Below, one piece after another: positions 1 through 8,632 of a DNA stretch of 59,197 nucleotides. A program made the translations under genes and the position numbers. The stretch is taken from contig VEXB01000008.1 in the NCBI GenBank assembly GCA_009391195.1, positions 1-59,197 on the forward strand. The letters are read 5' to 3'. Position 1 is the stretch's first letter. Every line of letters begins with the position of its first letter. Under the pieces are notes generated by a model. It was not told the origin of the DNA. It searched no databases and worked only from the letters and a program-made list of their open reading frames with translations. Origin of the DNA: SAR202 cluster bacterium AC-647-P02_OGT_505m (GTDB lineage: Bacteria > Chloroflexota > Dehalococcoidia > Lucifugimonadales > UBA826).

Positions 1-323
1 AAGTGGCAGGTTATTATGAGGAAAACCTTAAGATGTTCGGGCCATTAAGGTTAGTGAGAGCCCTTTCGGATGAACAGATTGAAATTATGTCAGATCCATC
101 ACGTGCTCCTACCGCTGATCTGCCGAGAGTAGAGGATGCGGTGGCAGCCGGTGGTGTATTGGCAGGTCCTCCAGATCTGATCATTCAGCAGCTCAAAGAA
201 CTGGAAAAGCTCTATCCTGGATTAGACAGAGTTAGTGTTAGCCATCCTATGGGGACGCCTGAAACTGTTATTACAGAGCAGCTCCAACAGTTTTCAGAAG
301 AGGTTATGCCTGCTTTCAAATAG
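1..323 (+). CDS. LLM-class flavin-dependent oxidoreductase, C-terminal fragment (5' end outside window)
   Basis: Open from the left edge to a TAG at 321-323. The 106 visible residues have the form of the tail of a luciferase-like (LLM) monooxygenase: a segment stating which positions to exclude (VLAGPPDLIIQQL, like the usual 'GTPDEVIEQL' element), a helix, then a short beta segment (DRVSVSHPMG) and a final helix ending in MPAFK. The GTG at position 3 would start the protein in mid-fold, so it is an internal valine and the gene is cut by the window. The family uses FMNH2 or F420H2 to oxidise small organics; the substrate cannot be told from this fragment. The gene converges on another LLM gene with only 8 bp between the stops, and no terminator is seen there. 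Confidence 0.75.
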   Translation, partial: VAGYYEENLKMFGPLRLVRALSDEQIEIMSDPSRAPTADLPRVEDAVAAGGVLAGPPDLIIQQLKELEKLYPGLDRVSVSHPMGTPETVITEQLQQFSEEVMPAFK

Positions 324-331
324 ATTAGGGT

Positions 332-1198
332 TTATGGACGGGCCATTTGTAGAAATTTCTCGATGGATTGAATGTGTTCATCGGGGAATTTCAAACCGCT
401 GTTCATTGTATTGACAGATAGATGAGTTGCTCCTAAATTTCTCCATCCTTCAATTTCTTTTTGAACATCTGAGTCAGAAAGATCTTTCAATGTGACCCAG
501 CTTTCTATTCCTATATCGTCTATGCTGCGACCTTCTTCGTTGAGGTATCCCGTAAGTTTTTCGATCATTAACTGTCGAGAGTCGTCTGGTTTTCCAACTG
601 GCATCCATCCGTCCCCGAGTCTGGCAACTCTTTTCAACACAATATCGGCAGTTCCCCCAAACCATATCGGTATTGAGCCTCCAGGGGGGAGAGGATTTAT
701 TCCTGCGTCAGTCACTTTATGGGATTTGCCTTCATATGTGATTAATTCGTTCTTCCAGAGAGATCTCAAGAGATCTATTTGTTCCTCGGACCTCTTACCC
801 CTTGTTGAAAAATCTTGATCTAAGGCTTCATATTCCACAGGGTTCCACCCAATACCGATTCCCATCCTAAGTCTTCCTCCAGATAGAAGGGATACTGTGG
901 CGGCCTGCTTGGCCGCGAGAACAGTTTGTCTCTGTGGAAGAATTATTATTCCTGTAACCAGTTCTATTTTTTCAGTCGTGGCGGCTATGTGACCGAATAA
1001 TACCAAGGGTTCGTAGAACGAGTCAGTGTGGCGGTAGGCTCCCGACCAACCTGGCCTGCTTTCTGCGTTAGCTCCTATTACGTGGTCAAAGGCCAATATA
1101 TGATCGAATCCTAGCGATTCCACGGCTTGGGAGTATGCCTTTATTGCTCCCGGATCGGTTCCGGATTCTGTCTGGGGGAAAACAGCTCCTATACGCAT
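332..1198 (-). CDS. LLM-class F420-dependent oxidoreductase (TIGR03619-like)
   Basis: A 288-residue luciferase-like TIM barrel, the usual length for the single-domain F420-dependent subgroup. Visible signatures are the N-terminal strand MRIGAVFPQ, the 'FDHV' element near residue 37, the SGGR motif (106-109) followed by a glycine-rich MGIGIGWN loop that binds the cofactor phosphate, and PIWFGG then VARLGDGWMP in the second half. Members transfer hydride from reduced F420 (or use FMNH2 and O2) on small substrates; the real substrate is unknown. The ATG is preceded on the minus strand by AAAGGAA at a good distance. It is followed upstream on the same strand by a Gfo/Idh/MocA and a 3-hydroxyisobutyrate-type dehydrogenase with short gaps, so these three probably form one catabolic operon. 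Confidence 0.85.
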   Translation of the reverse strand: MRIGAVFPQTESGTDPGAIKAYSQAVESLGFDHILAFDHVIGANAESRPGWSGAYRHTDSFYEPLVLFGHIAATTEKIELVTGIIILPQRQTVLAAKQAATVSLLSGGRLRMGIGIGWNPVEYEALDQDFSTRGKRSEEQIDLLRSLWKNELITYEGKSHKVTDAGINPLPPGGSIPIWFGGTADIVLKRVARLGDGWMPVGKPDDSRQLMIEKLTGYLNEEGRSIDDIGIESWVTLKDLSDSDVQKEIEGWRNLGATHLSVNTMNSGLKFPDEHIQSIEKFLQMARP

Positions 1199-1236
1199 TT
1201 TAAATTCCTTTAATTGGTTTTCTGCCTAGGTATTAG

Positions 1237-2298
1237 TTAGGACAGTGCATTTGTATAAATTGTTTTTTCCGATTCTGACGATTCGTATACGGATAAGGCT
1301 ACCTCCAGAACCCTAGTAGAAAAGTCTATATCCATATCTGGGGTCTTTTCATCAATTATTGAGTCAATGAAGCTTGCAGCTGCTCCTTTGAAACTGTGGA
1401 TCCAATCTGAAGGTACGTCGTAGGTAATGGTGTGGTCGCCTTTTATTAAAATAACTGGTGCCATATCCAAAAATTCACCAGTACATCTCGTTACCCAAAT
1501 TGTTCCTTTGGGCCCAACTATTTCAAAAAATTCATCAGCTGGGTAATATTTGGTTCTAATTGGCATTTCTCTGGCGCTCGAGTAGTCCATGGTGACCAGG
1601 CAGTCTTTGTCTCTCACTTTCATCACCGCGGCGCTGGGAGTATTGTCTATGTAGTCATCGTTATGAGTCACGATACTGGTGACCTTTTCGATATTTCCTA
1701 CCCAAGATATAGCAGTGGCATATTTATGCCATCCGTCGTCGTAGAGCATGCCACCTGGGTTAAGTTTAGGATCCCGACGCCAGGCATAAGTGTCACTTTC
1801 GACAGGTACTCTTACTTTATCTATCCCGCCCCTTATTGTTCGTATTCTCACTAAAGAGGGCGATCCAATTTCTCCAGAGTCAATGAGTTGTTTTGCTTTT
1901 AATATAGGAGGGTAGTACAGGAAGTTTTCAGTTACTCTGAATATATGATTACTCTTCTGTACAATTCCCCGAATTTCTGCGGCCTCCTTCATGGAAGTAG
2001 CAAGGGGTTTTTGACATGAGATGTGTTTTCCGGCCTCTAGTCCAGAGATGATCTGTTCTGCATGTAAATATGTTGGGGTCAATAATTCAATTGCGTCTAT
2101 ATTCTTATTTGAGAGTATGTCACCATATTCGGTGAATATGTCTGGGTTAATTCCCCACTCTTTAGCTTTTGAAGTGGCTCTTTCAGGGACAGGATCGCAG
2201 AGCGCGACAATTTCGCATTTACTATGCTCTAGATATCCAGGTACATTAAGGTTGGAGATGGCCCCACAACCAACAATAGCTAATTTGACCTTGTCCAT
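1237..2298 (-). CDS. Gfo/Idh/MocA family NAD(P)-dependent oxidoreductase
   Basis: A 353-residue protein with an N-terminal Rossmann fold: the dinucleotide-binding GCGAIS is at residues 10-15 and an acidic residue (CDP) ends strand 2. The C-terminal alpha/beta domain carries GGMLYDDGWH, the usual position of the catalytic Asp/His pair. The family oxidises or reduces sugars, inositols and other polyols. The normally conserved EKP motif, whose lysine binds substrate and cofactor, reads QKP here (residues 96-98): the lysine is kept and the glutamate is changed. It lies between an LLM oxidoreductase and a 3-hydroxyisobutyrate dehydrogenase-like gene on the same strand with gaps of about 40-60 bp, suggesting a shared transcript for a hydroxy-acid or sugar-derived substrate. 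The exact substrate cannot be assigned. Confidence 0.85.
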   Translation of the reverse strand: MDKVKLAIVGCGAISNLNVPGYLEHSKCEIVALCDPVPERATSKAKEWGINPDIFTEYGDILSNKNIDAIELLTPTYLHAEQIISGLEAGKHISCQKPLATSMKEAAEIRGIVQKSNHIFRVTENFLYYPPILKAKQLIDSGEIGSPSLVRIRTIRGGIDKVRVPVESDTYAWRRDPKLNPGGMLYDDGWHKYATAISWVGNIEKVTSIVTHNDDYIDNTPSAAVMKVRDKDCLVTMDYSSAREMPIRTKYYPADEFFEIVGPKGTIWVTRCTGEFLDMAPVILIKGDHTITYDVPSDWIHSFKGAAASFIDSIIDEKTPDMDIDFSTRVLEVALSVYESSESEKTIYTNALS

Positions 2299-2357
2299 AT
2301 CCTTTCCACCTCGTGATTTTCAGTTAATAAATTGAAATAACTCTGAAACGTCATCTG

Positions 2358-3290
2358 CTATTTATCATCATCATCACCCAATCTGACTTCGATGTTTCCT
2401 GCTCTTTCCTCTTGTAGAAGTAATGCGATACGAGAGTCCTGTTCGGCCCAGCCTCTGTTAATAGCAGCGGTGAGCTCATTATAGGCGTGGCTTGCGGCCT
2501 CCATGGGAACGTCATACTCTCTTCCTAGTTCAAGAGCGAGGGCCACATCTTTCCGGGCTAGCTTAAGGGCGAAATTGGGTGGGTCAAATACCCCCTTGAA
2601 ATATGTTTCTGGCAGTGTAACGTTAAGTAAATTTCCTCGACCTACACTTCCATTCCTAATGCATTCCACAAGAGCTTCAGCTTCAACGCCGGCTTTTACT
2701 CCAAGTGTGAGACATTCCGACAAGATCATCTGCATGCCGTAGCCTATTGAGTTATGCATGAGTTTACAGATGCTACCAGCGCCTATATCTCCTGTGTAAG
2801 TTACTTTGTCACCAAAAGATTCAAGGATTGGTAACAGCCGGTCGAAGGTATCTCTATCCCCACCAACCATCACGGCCAGTAATCCCCTCTGTGCCCCTCT
2901 TACCCCTCCGCTTATGGGGGCATCCATCACAGTGGCGTTTTTGCTTGCGAAGGTGTCTGATAGCCTGCGTATTAGCGTTGGAGAACTAGTGCTAAGATCC
3001 AACCATACGGAGTTTTCTGAAATTCCTTCGAATAAACTATTTTCTCCAGTAGCGACGGCCTCTACTTCAACTGGTCCGGGAAGAGAAGTGAATATTACGT
3101 CACATTTTTCCGCTATCTCTTTTGGGCTGTCCGCCCATTCGGCCCCAAATTCTAGTATCGGGGTTGCCGCGCTACGGTCTAGGTCATGCACTATCATTTT
3201 GTATCCCGATTTAGCAATATTCATGGACATGCCACCGCCCATGTTTCCGAGACCGATAAATCCAACCACTGTGTCTGCAACCTTGCTCAT
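2358..3290 (-). CDS. 3-hydroxyisobutyrate dehydrogenase-family oxidoreductase
   Basis: A 310-residue beta-hydroxyacid dehydrogenase. Residues 10-18 give the NAD(P) motif (GFIGLGNMG), residues 123-132 the substrate-binding DAPISGGVRG, and K176 in GSICKLMHN is the catalytic lysine, here followed by His-Asn where many relatives have Asn-Asn. The all-alpha C-terminal domain is complete and contains LARKDVALAL. The family oxidises beta-hydroxy acids (3-hydroxyisobutyrate, tartronate semialdehyde, 6-phosphogluconate-like) with NAD(P)+. The C terminus is unusually acidic, ending in several aspartates and a lysine. It is probably the first gene of the minus-strand operon with the Gfo/Idh/MocA and LLM genes. 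A 149-bp divergent region separates it from the MBL hydrolase. Confidence 0.88.
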   Translation of the reverse strand: MSKVADTVVGFIGLGNMGGGMSMNIAKSGYKMIVHDLDRSAATPILEFGAEWADSPKEIAEKCDVIFTSLPGPVEVEAVATGENSLFEGISENSVWLDLSTSSPTLIRRLSDTFASKNATVMDAPISGGVRGAQRGLLAVMVGGDRDTFDRLLPILESFGDKVTYTGDIGAGSICKLMHNSIGYGMQMILSECLTLGVKAGVEAEALVECIRNGSVGRGNLLNVTLPETYFKGVFDPPNFALKLARKDVALALELGREYDVPMEAASHAYNELTAAINRGWAEQDSRIALLLQEERAGNIEVRLGDDDDK

Positions 3291-3439
3291 TTAGTTACTC
3301 CCGAATTAGTATTCGCTTAGTTTTGCTATAGGGGATGTTAGTATCCAGCATACGCAGAATCAAACCTTGCCGTCATGTTAGATGGTTGGGTGGGGTGATA
3401 CAAATTTGCATGGTGGGTTGTGTAAAAAAGGAGTTATAA

Positions 3440-4279
3440 ATGCAGGAAACCATAAGTGTGGGTAATGTAGATATTGTGGCCTTGCTCGATTTAATTCCTC
3501 CGGCAAGAGCTACGGAGGATTTTTTCCCAGACGTTCCGTCTAGCGCGTGGGAACCCTATAAGGACGAGGTGTTAGAAAAGGGTAATTTACAGTTGTATTA
3601 TGGCTGTTTTCTTGCTCGGAGTAATGGGAAAAACGTTCTGGTTGATACAGGAATTGGTCCTGGACCACATCCCAGTCGGGATAATAAAAAAGGCAATTTG
3701 ATAAATGATCTCAAGAGATTCGGGGTTGATCCTTCAGATGTTGATATCGTTGTACATAGCCACTTGCATATAGACCATGTGGGTTGGAATCTTGACCTTA
3801 CCAGTGATCCCCCCAAACCATATTTTCCAAATGCAAGATATCTCGTACCAAGGGTTGATTGGGATCATTTCAGGAAGCCAGAGAACCTCATTAATGCTCC
3901 TTGGGTATCGGAGAATGTGATACCTCTACAAAGTCTTTCGCTGATGGATCTTTTTGAGGACGGGGATTCCATAACTGATGAGATAACAGCGATGATAACG
4001 CCTGGGCACACTCCCGGGCATATGGTATTCCTCTTGGATTCAGCTGGAGAGAAAGGTGCCATCACAGGAGATGCCATCCATAGTAAGGTGCAAATTCAAG
4101 AGCCGTCTTGGAGTGCGGGGGTAGATGTGGATAAGTCTGCCAGTGAGAGGAGTCGTCTGGAAATTATTCGGAGGGCTGTATCAGGTGACTTGATTATAGC
4201 GGCAGGACACTTTCATCCAGATGAACACTTCGGGAGAATTAGACAAGAAGGTGATAAGGCCAAGTGGGTTGTCGCTTAG
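3440..4279 (+). CDS. MBL-fold metallo-hydrolase (lactonase-like)
   Basis: A 279-residue metallo-beta-lactamase-fold hydrolase. The metal motif HxHxDH is intact (H108, H110, D112, H113, in HSHLHIDHVGWN), followed by the third-ligand region TPGHTPGH, the bridging aspartate in ITGDAIHS and a late histidine in AAGHFHPDEH. This arrangement resembles the AHL-lactonase/AhlD type of quorum-quenching and general lactone hydrolases, but lactonases of unrelated pathways share it, so the substrate is open. It starts at an ATG with AAAGGAG upstream. It is followed by an SDR and an HpcH/HpaI aldolase on the same strand with gaps of 52 and 41 bp, which suggests a short pathway of dehydrogenase, lactone hydrolysis and retro-aldol cleavage for a sugar acid. 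Confidence 0.88.
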   Translation: MQETISVGNVDIVALLDLIPPARATEDFFPDVPSSAWEPYKDEVLEKGNLQLYYGCFLARSNGKNVLVDTGIGPGPHPSRDNKKGNLINDLKRFGVDPSDVDIVVHSHLHIDHVGWNLDLTSDPPKPYFPNARYLVPRVDWDHFRKPENLINAPWVSENVIPLQSLSLMDLFEDGDSITDEITAMITPGHTPGHMVFLLDSAGEKGAITGDAIHSKVQIQEPSWSAGVDVDKSASERSRLEIIRRAVSGDLIIAAGHFHPDEHFGRIRQEGDKAKWVVA

Positions 4280-4331
4280 AAGCATGATGAACATTGAGAT
4301 TCAAATAAGATTAGATTTTGAGGAGAATTAA

Positions 4332-5090
4332 ATGGGTAGATTGGATGGGAAAGTCGCGATTATTTCGGGTGGGTCAAAAGGCCAGGGAGCTGTTGAGACG
4401 AAGCTGTTTGTATCGGAGGGAGCAAAGGTTTTGTTTGGAGATATTCTCGATGATGAAGGTCAGCAGATTGAAAGTGAAATTGCTGAAACTGGAGGCGAAG
4501 CCACCTATTGCCATTTGGATGTAACGAGTGAATCGGACTGGGAATCAGTCGTTCGATTGGCGGAAGAAAAATATGGAAGGTTAGACATATTAGTTAATAA
4601 CGCAGGTGTGTCTATAAGACATGAAGGTTTGGACTTGACTGGTGACGAGTGGGATAAGGTTATGAATATTAATGCCAAAGGGGTATTTCTTGGAACTAAG
4701 GCGAGCATTCCTGCTATGCAGAGATCTGGAGGAGGGTCGATAGTAAATATCTCTTCGATTGCCGGGAATTATGGAAGGCCTTTGGCTGCCCCAGTATATT
4801 CTGCTTCTAAGGGGGCTGTAAGGGTTTTCACAAAGTCTACTGCAGGAAGATTTTCCTCAGATGGCATAAGGGCTAATTCGATACATCCTGGTCCTATAGA
4901 TACAGATATGATTCGTGCAGCAACCAACTCAGTTCGACCGGAGTCACGTGTGGGTGAAATACCTTTAGGCAGACTGGGAAAACCTGAAGATGTTGCATTT
5001 GGGGCTTTGTTTCTTGCCTCTGATGAATCTTCATTTATTACAGCAAGCGAGTTGACAATCGATGGTGGAGTGACGGGTATAAGACCATAG
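4332..5090 (+). CDS. SDR-family NAD(P)-dependent oxidoreductase
   Basis: A classical 252-residue short-chain dehydrogenase. The cofactor loop is at 12-19 (SGGSKGQG), NNAG at 89-92, the catalytic serine in NISS near 141, and Y156/K160 form YxxxK in VYSASKGAV. The C-terminal substrate loop and the closing DGGVTGIRP are present. It is closest in style to 3-alpha-hydroxysteroid, glucose or 2,5-dichloro-diol dehydrogenases, and the sequence does not fix the substrate. A ribosome site (AGGAG) precedes the ATG. It sits between a lactonase-like MBL hydrolase and an HpcH/HpaI aldolase, consistent with oxidising a sugar or hydroxyacid to a lactone. Confidence 0.9.
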   Translation: MGRLDGKVAIISGGSKGQGAVETKLFVSEGAKVLFGDILDDEGQQIESEIAETGGEATYCHLDVTSESDWESVVRLAEEKYGRLDILVNNAGVSIRHEGLDLTGDEWDKVMNINAKGVFLGTKASIPAMQRSGGGSIVNISSIAGNYGRPLAAPVYSASKGAVRVFTKSTAGRFSSDGIRANSIHPGPIDTDMIRAATNSVRPESRVGEIPLGRLGKPEDVAFGALFLASDESSFITASELTIDGGVTGIRP

Positions 5091-5131
5091 TTGGCTATAA
5101 AAACTTTTTTTGATTTTACAAAGGGGGAATT

Positions 5132-5884
5132 ATGTTGAATAAAGCGAAAGAAAAAATGTTGGGAGGTCAACCAGCTGTAGGTGCTGAGGTTAATCTTGGT
5201 TCTACGTTGTCGGTTGAAATAATTTCTCCTCTCGGGTTTGATTTTGTAATTGTGGATAACCAACACGGCAATTGGGCTGATCAAACTAGCATGTTGGCTT
5301 TCAGGAACATAGTTCTTGGTGGCTCAGTTCCCATGGCCAGGGTTAGGAAAAACGATTTCGGTCTGATTGGACGATTGTTGGATAATGGCTGTCTAGGAGT
5401 TGTTGTCCCTATGGTTAACAACGCTGAGGAAGCCGAACAGGCCGTTTATGCTGCTAGATATCCTCCCCTTGGTGGCAGATCATCAGGTGCGTTTGGTGTT
5501 GGCATATATGGTCCGGGCTATGATGATTGGGCTGCTGAGGAAATATTTTTGGGAGTTCAGATAGAGACTGCTGAGGGAGCTCAAAATGCCAAGGAAATTA
5601 TGTCTGTAGAAGGTATAGACGGTTGCTGGATTGGCCCTGGTGATTTATCTCGATACAGCGGTATGGACTTAACAACCCAGGATGGAAGAGATTTACACCA
5701 CAAAACCATTGAAGAGATCATTGCCGCATGCCAGGAGGCGGGAAAGATACCTGGAATTTGGACTGGTGACGCGGAAGGAGCTAGTCATTGGATTTCCCAC
5801 GGTTGTTTATTCCTTACAGCTGGCGCTGACGGAGTGTGGGTAGAAAAGATGGCAAAGCAAACACTGACGGACTTGAACATGTAG
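5132..5884 (+). CDS. HpcH/HpaI aldolase family protein (2-keto-3-deoxy sugar-acid aldolase type)
   Basis: A 250-residue class II (metal) pyruvate aldolase. Key residues of the family are visible: the catalytic base H45 in VDNQHGN, R70 in MARVRKND that binds the keto acid, metal ligands E145 (VQIETAEG) and D171 (IGPGDLS), and the PPLGGRS turn. These enzymes cleave 2-keto-3-deoxy or 4-hydroxy-2-keto acids to pyruvate or glyoxylate plus an aldehyde. The AGGGGG ribosome site and ATG are clear. It is the last gene of the MBL/SDR/aldolase group and converges with the MFS carrier downstream, which could import the substrate. Confidence 0.88.
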   Translation: MLNKAKEKMLGGQPAVGAEVNLGSTLSVEIISPLGFDFVIVDNQHGNWADQTSMLAFRNIVLGGSVPMARVRKNDFGLIGRLLDNGCLGVVVPMVNNAEEAEQAVYAARYPPLGGRSSGAFGVGIYGPGYDDWAAEEIFLGVQIETAEGAQNAKEIMSVEGIDGCWIGPGDLSRYSGMDLTTQDGRDLHHKTIEEIIAACQEAGKIPGIWTGDAEGASHWISHGCLFLTAGADGVWVEKMAKQTLTDLNM

Positions 5885-5916
5885 AGGTCACTGGCATTGT
5901 TCCCTAGTAGAATGCT

Positions 5917-7221
5917 TTAGTGATTCGTTGACCTTTGTGCTGGATGAATAGGCTTTTTGGCGAACAGAAAGGCTATGCTTCCGAACGCACCTAAGATAGC
6001 CATCGATACAAATGCGGTTGTGTAGTCCTGTTGGCGGTCAAAAAGTGTTCCTGCGATAACCGGACCTATCATGGTCATTATCATCATTATTATTGCTGAT
6101 ATTCCCATGATTTTGCCGAATGACTTTCTACCAAAGTACTCACCTCTCATGGCGGTGGTTATGGGAGCACGGGCACCAAAGCCCATCCCGTATATGGTCG
6201 CAAATATCAAGGCTGACCATATGGAAGTCACGGTTACTGCGAGGGCTACCCCAATTGCCTGCAGGCATCCAAAGAAGAATAGAGCATATCGTTTTGTTAC
6301 CTTGTCTCCAATGATTCCACCAAGCAATTGAGATATACCACCTATACCCATAGATATTCCCCATATAAGAGCGGCTATTTCAATAGTTAGACCTTGGTTC
6401 TTGAAAGCAAGTATGAGATGTACCATCATTGTTGAGGTCAACATTGCCGACGCCCCGTGACCAATAGAAATGTACCAGAAGGATTTTTCGCGAATAGCTT
6501 CACCAATAGTAAAGCCCTCATTGTTATCTTCGCCAGATAATAGCTCGTATCCCTGTCTTTTTTTGTTTTGCAATCCATCGGGAATTTCCCCGATGTCTTC
6601 AGGACTGTTTTTAACACTTTTCCATATTAGTATGGGAACTAAGAGAAAGATCAGAGCGATTAATACAGCTGTGAGACGCCAGCCAAGATTTTCCGGGAGT
6701 ACCAGTAATGCAATGAGTGGCACAATGGCAAATGTGCCAACAGAAAACCCTAATCCTCCTATGGACATTGCCAGGCTTCTTTTCTTATCGAACCAGTTAT
6801 TTATGATTACCGTCATCGGTATCCATGCCCCTAGAGTGGACCCTAGCATTATCACTAGATAGGCAAGGTAAAATATTAGGGGATCATTCCATCCTGTATC
6901 TGTAGGACTGAAAGGTTGTGTAGCACTTAGTAGTACATACCCTAGTGCTCCCACAAAAGCACCAGATATTGCTATTTTTTTCCCACCATATCGGTCGATT
7001 AAGTAGCCCACGATAGGTGCAGCAATGCTCCCTTCCAACTGACCTAATGAAAATGCCCACGATAGTTGCCCTCTGGCCCAACCAAAATCGCGTTCTAAAG
7101 AATCAATCCATAACCCAGTTGCCCCATATGTGGGTCCTGAAAGGATGGCATTTACGGCTAAAGCGGTCAGGGCTATCCACCAGCCGTAAAATATTTTATT
7201 TGGTTGAGATTTAAGGAACAA
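5917..7221 (-). CDS. MFS transporter, OFA/monocarboxylate type
   Basis: A 434-residue 12-helix major facilitator. It has the MFS signature between helices 2 and 3 (GYLIDRYGGKK), a cytoplasmic loop near residues 205-245, and a matching turn in the second half (GGIIGDKVTKR). The start FYGWWIALTALAVN and the overall pattern resemble the oxalate:formate antiporter/monocarboxylate branch, which moves small organic acids across the inner membrane. It converges with the aldolase operon and lies near a CoA-transferase and TPP-enzyme pair; a role in organic-acid uptake fits both, but the substrate is inferred only. Confidence 0.85.
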   Translation of the reverse strand: MFLKSQPNKIFYGWWIALTALAVNAILSGPTYGATGLWIDSLERDFGWARGQLSWAFSLGQLEGSIAAPIVGYLIDRYGGKKIAISGAFVGALGYVLLSATQPFSPTDTGWNDPLIFYLAYLVIMLGSTLGAWIPMTVIINNWFDKKRSLAMSIGGLGFSVGTFAIVPLIALLVLPENLGWRLTAVLIALIFLLVPILIWKSVKNSPEDIGEIPDGLQNKKRQGYELLSGEDNNEGFTIGEAIREKSFWYISIGHGASAMLTSTMMVHLILAFKNQGLTIEIAALIWGISMGIGGISQLLGGIIGDKVTKRYALFFFGCLQAIGVALAVTVTSIWSALIFATIYGMGFGARAPITTAMRGEYFGRKSFGKIMGISAIIMMIMTMIGPVIAGTLFDRQQDYTTAFVSMAILGAFGSIAFLFAKKPIHPAQRSTNH

Positions 7222-7276
7222 ATACGTGAGGCTTTCTTTGTGAGAGGAGGTTTTAGTAGATCTCGTATAGGGTCTC

Positions 7277-7314
7277 TATTTCCCCAACTCGACCATTAGT
7301 GAGTTGAGGAAATA
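7277..7314. terminator. Stem-loop between an LLM oxidoreductase and an MFS gene
   Basis: The arms at 7277-7290 and 7301-7314 are inverted repeats of 14 bases with one mismatch, enclosing a 10-base loop. The hairpin lies just past the stop (7333) of the minus-strand LLM gene and before the start of the minus-strand MFS gene (7221). No long T run follows on the minus strand, so this could be a transcript-end stabiliser or a weak terminator rather than a strong intrinsic one. Confidence 0.45.
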
Positions 7315-7332
7315 TGACTTGCAGTATTATCG

Positions 7333-8595
7333 TCAGTCACCTGTTGGGACTGCTGCTTCCTCTGAAGTCTCCCCTATAGGTTCTCCAGTCTTTGGACTAA
7401 CTTCGAATGGACTACGTAACTCCAGTTCGTCTGCGATTTCCCGTACTGCTGGAATGACTTCCTCTCCCATAAGGCGAAGGCTTCTCATTTGATCATCATG
7501 AGTCATTGCACCATCACCATCCCAGAAAAATACTGATCCTGGCCTTAGGTACTCTAATACGTGTCTTATTTTTGGAATTACTGTTTTGGGAGTTCCAGAG
7601 ATAATGGTGTAGTCTTCAACTTGTTCTTCAAAAGATCTAGAAAGTTGTCCGCCTCTGTTGGCTGTTGCAACATTGGCAGTAGGCAGTACTCTTCTTCTTG
7701 ATGTTAATCCTGGGAGTTTCAATAAGGCAGGATTAGCGGTTCCCTCGTTTCCCGCCAGAAATGGATTACTCGGTCCTTGCACAAATTTTCTTGCAACTTC
7801 TTCCGCTAATTCCTCAGTTTCATCAACGTGAACCTTCCATAAATAGCCGAAGTTTTGGGATCCGGCTTCGTATCCCTCTTCTTTAGCAGTGTCGTGGTAC
7901 ACCTGAAACGATTGGCGCGTGGGTTCCAATTGAGTGGCAAGCATTATGTAGGGTATACGTTGTTTCGCAGCCCATACGATCGAGTCTCTGCTGACGACGC
8001 CCGGAAGCATAATTTGGGGGTGTGGTTTTTGGTAAGGTCTCATCCATGGATTCACGTATCTGTACTGATAGTGTTTTCCCTCCCATCTAAATGGGCCTGG
8101 TTCACTCCAAGCTTTCACTATAAAGTCGTGAGCTTCTTGGAATCTCTCCCAGTTGTAAGCTGGAGGGGCATTATGAGAGACGCTCTCTCGACCAGTTCCT
8201 CGCACCCAACCAGAAACTAGACGTCCCTTCGATATCATATCGATCATGGCTAGCTGTTCAACGAGCCACAATGGGTCGTCCCAAATCGGGAGGATATTTC
8301 CTAGCAATACTATTTTGGCTTTTTTCGTTATGCGGGCCAAAATAGAAGCTTCCACATTCATAGCGCCGCCCATGCAAAAAGGTGTGCTGTGATGCTCGTT
8401 AAGCATAAGTCCATCGAAACCCATTTCCTCTGCATAGACCTTTTCGTCTAGGTACCTGTTGTAAAGGGCAGACCCTAAAATTGGATCGTATATTTCGTTA
8501 CTCAAGCTTAAGTCTTTTATTGGCAATCCTGTGGCACCAAAGTATCCTGAATCAGGATCTTGGTAAGGCCTTTCAGTGAAGTGTCCGATGAACAT
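7333..8595 (-). CDS. LLM-class flavin-dependent oxidoreductase (long form)
   Basis: A 420-residue luciferase-like monooxygenase, longer than the F420-type single-domain members and similar to the bacterial-luciferase/alkane-sulfonate subgroup. Visible are GFDGLMLNEHHST (the EHH element near residue 66), MNVEASILARITKKAKIVLLGNILP, and SKGRLVSGWVRGTGRES, which is the flavin-phosphate loop. The C-terminal tail is rich in Glu, Ser and Pro and probably disordered. Enzymes of this type use FMNH2 and O2 to hydroxylate or cleave organics. The ATG has AGGAG at a proper distance. The alpha/beta hydrolase upstream ends 37 bp before this start, so they are likely co-transcribed; a monooxygenase plus esterase or lactonase step is a common pairing. 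Confidence 0.88.
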   Translation of the reverse strand: MFIGHFTERPYQDPDSGYFGATGLPIKDLSLSNEIYDPILGSALYNRYLDEKVYAEEMGFDGLMLNEHHSTPFCMGGAMNVEASILARITKKAKIVLLGNILPIWDDPLWLVEQLAMIDMISKGRLVSGWVRGTGRESVSHNAPPAYNWERFQEAHDFIVKAWSEPGPFRWEGKHYQYRYVNPWMRPYQKPHPQIMLPGVVSRDSIVWAAKQRIPYIMLATQLEPTRQSFQVYHDTAKEEGYEAGSQNFGYLWKVHVDETEELAEEVARKFVQGPSNPFLAGNEGTANPALLKLPGLTSRRRVLPTANVATANRGGQLSRSFEEQVEDYTIISGTPKTVIPKIRHVLEYLRPGSVFFWDGDGAMTHDDQMRSLRLMGEEVIPAVREIADELELRSPFEVSPKTGEPIGETSEEAAVPTGD

Positions 8596-8632
8596 TTATT
8601 GTCTCCTCATCACTCTATGAAGCGAACGAGCA

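Noticed and set aside
4769-5284. 171-codon minus-strand reading frame opposite the SDR and aldolase genes
   Set aside because: Entirely antisense to two genes with intact motifs; no ribosome site or family pattern.
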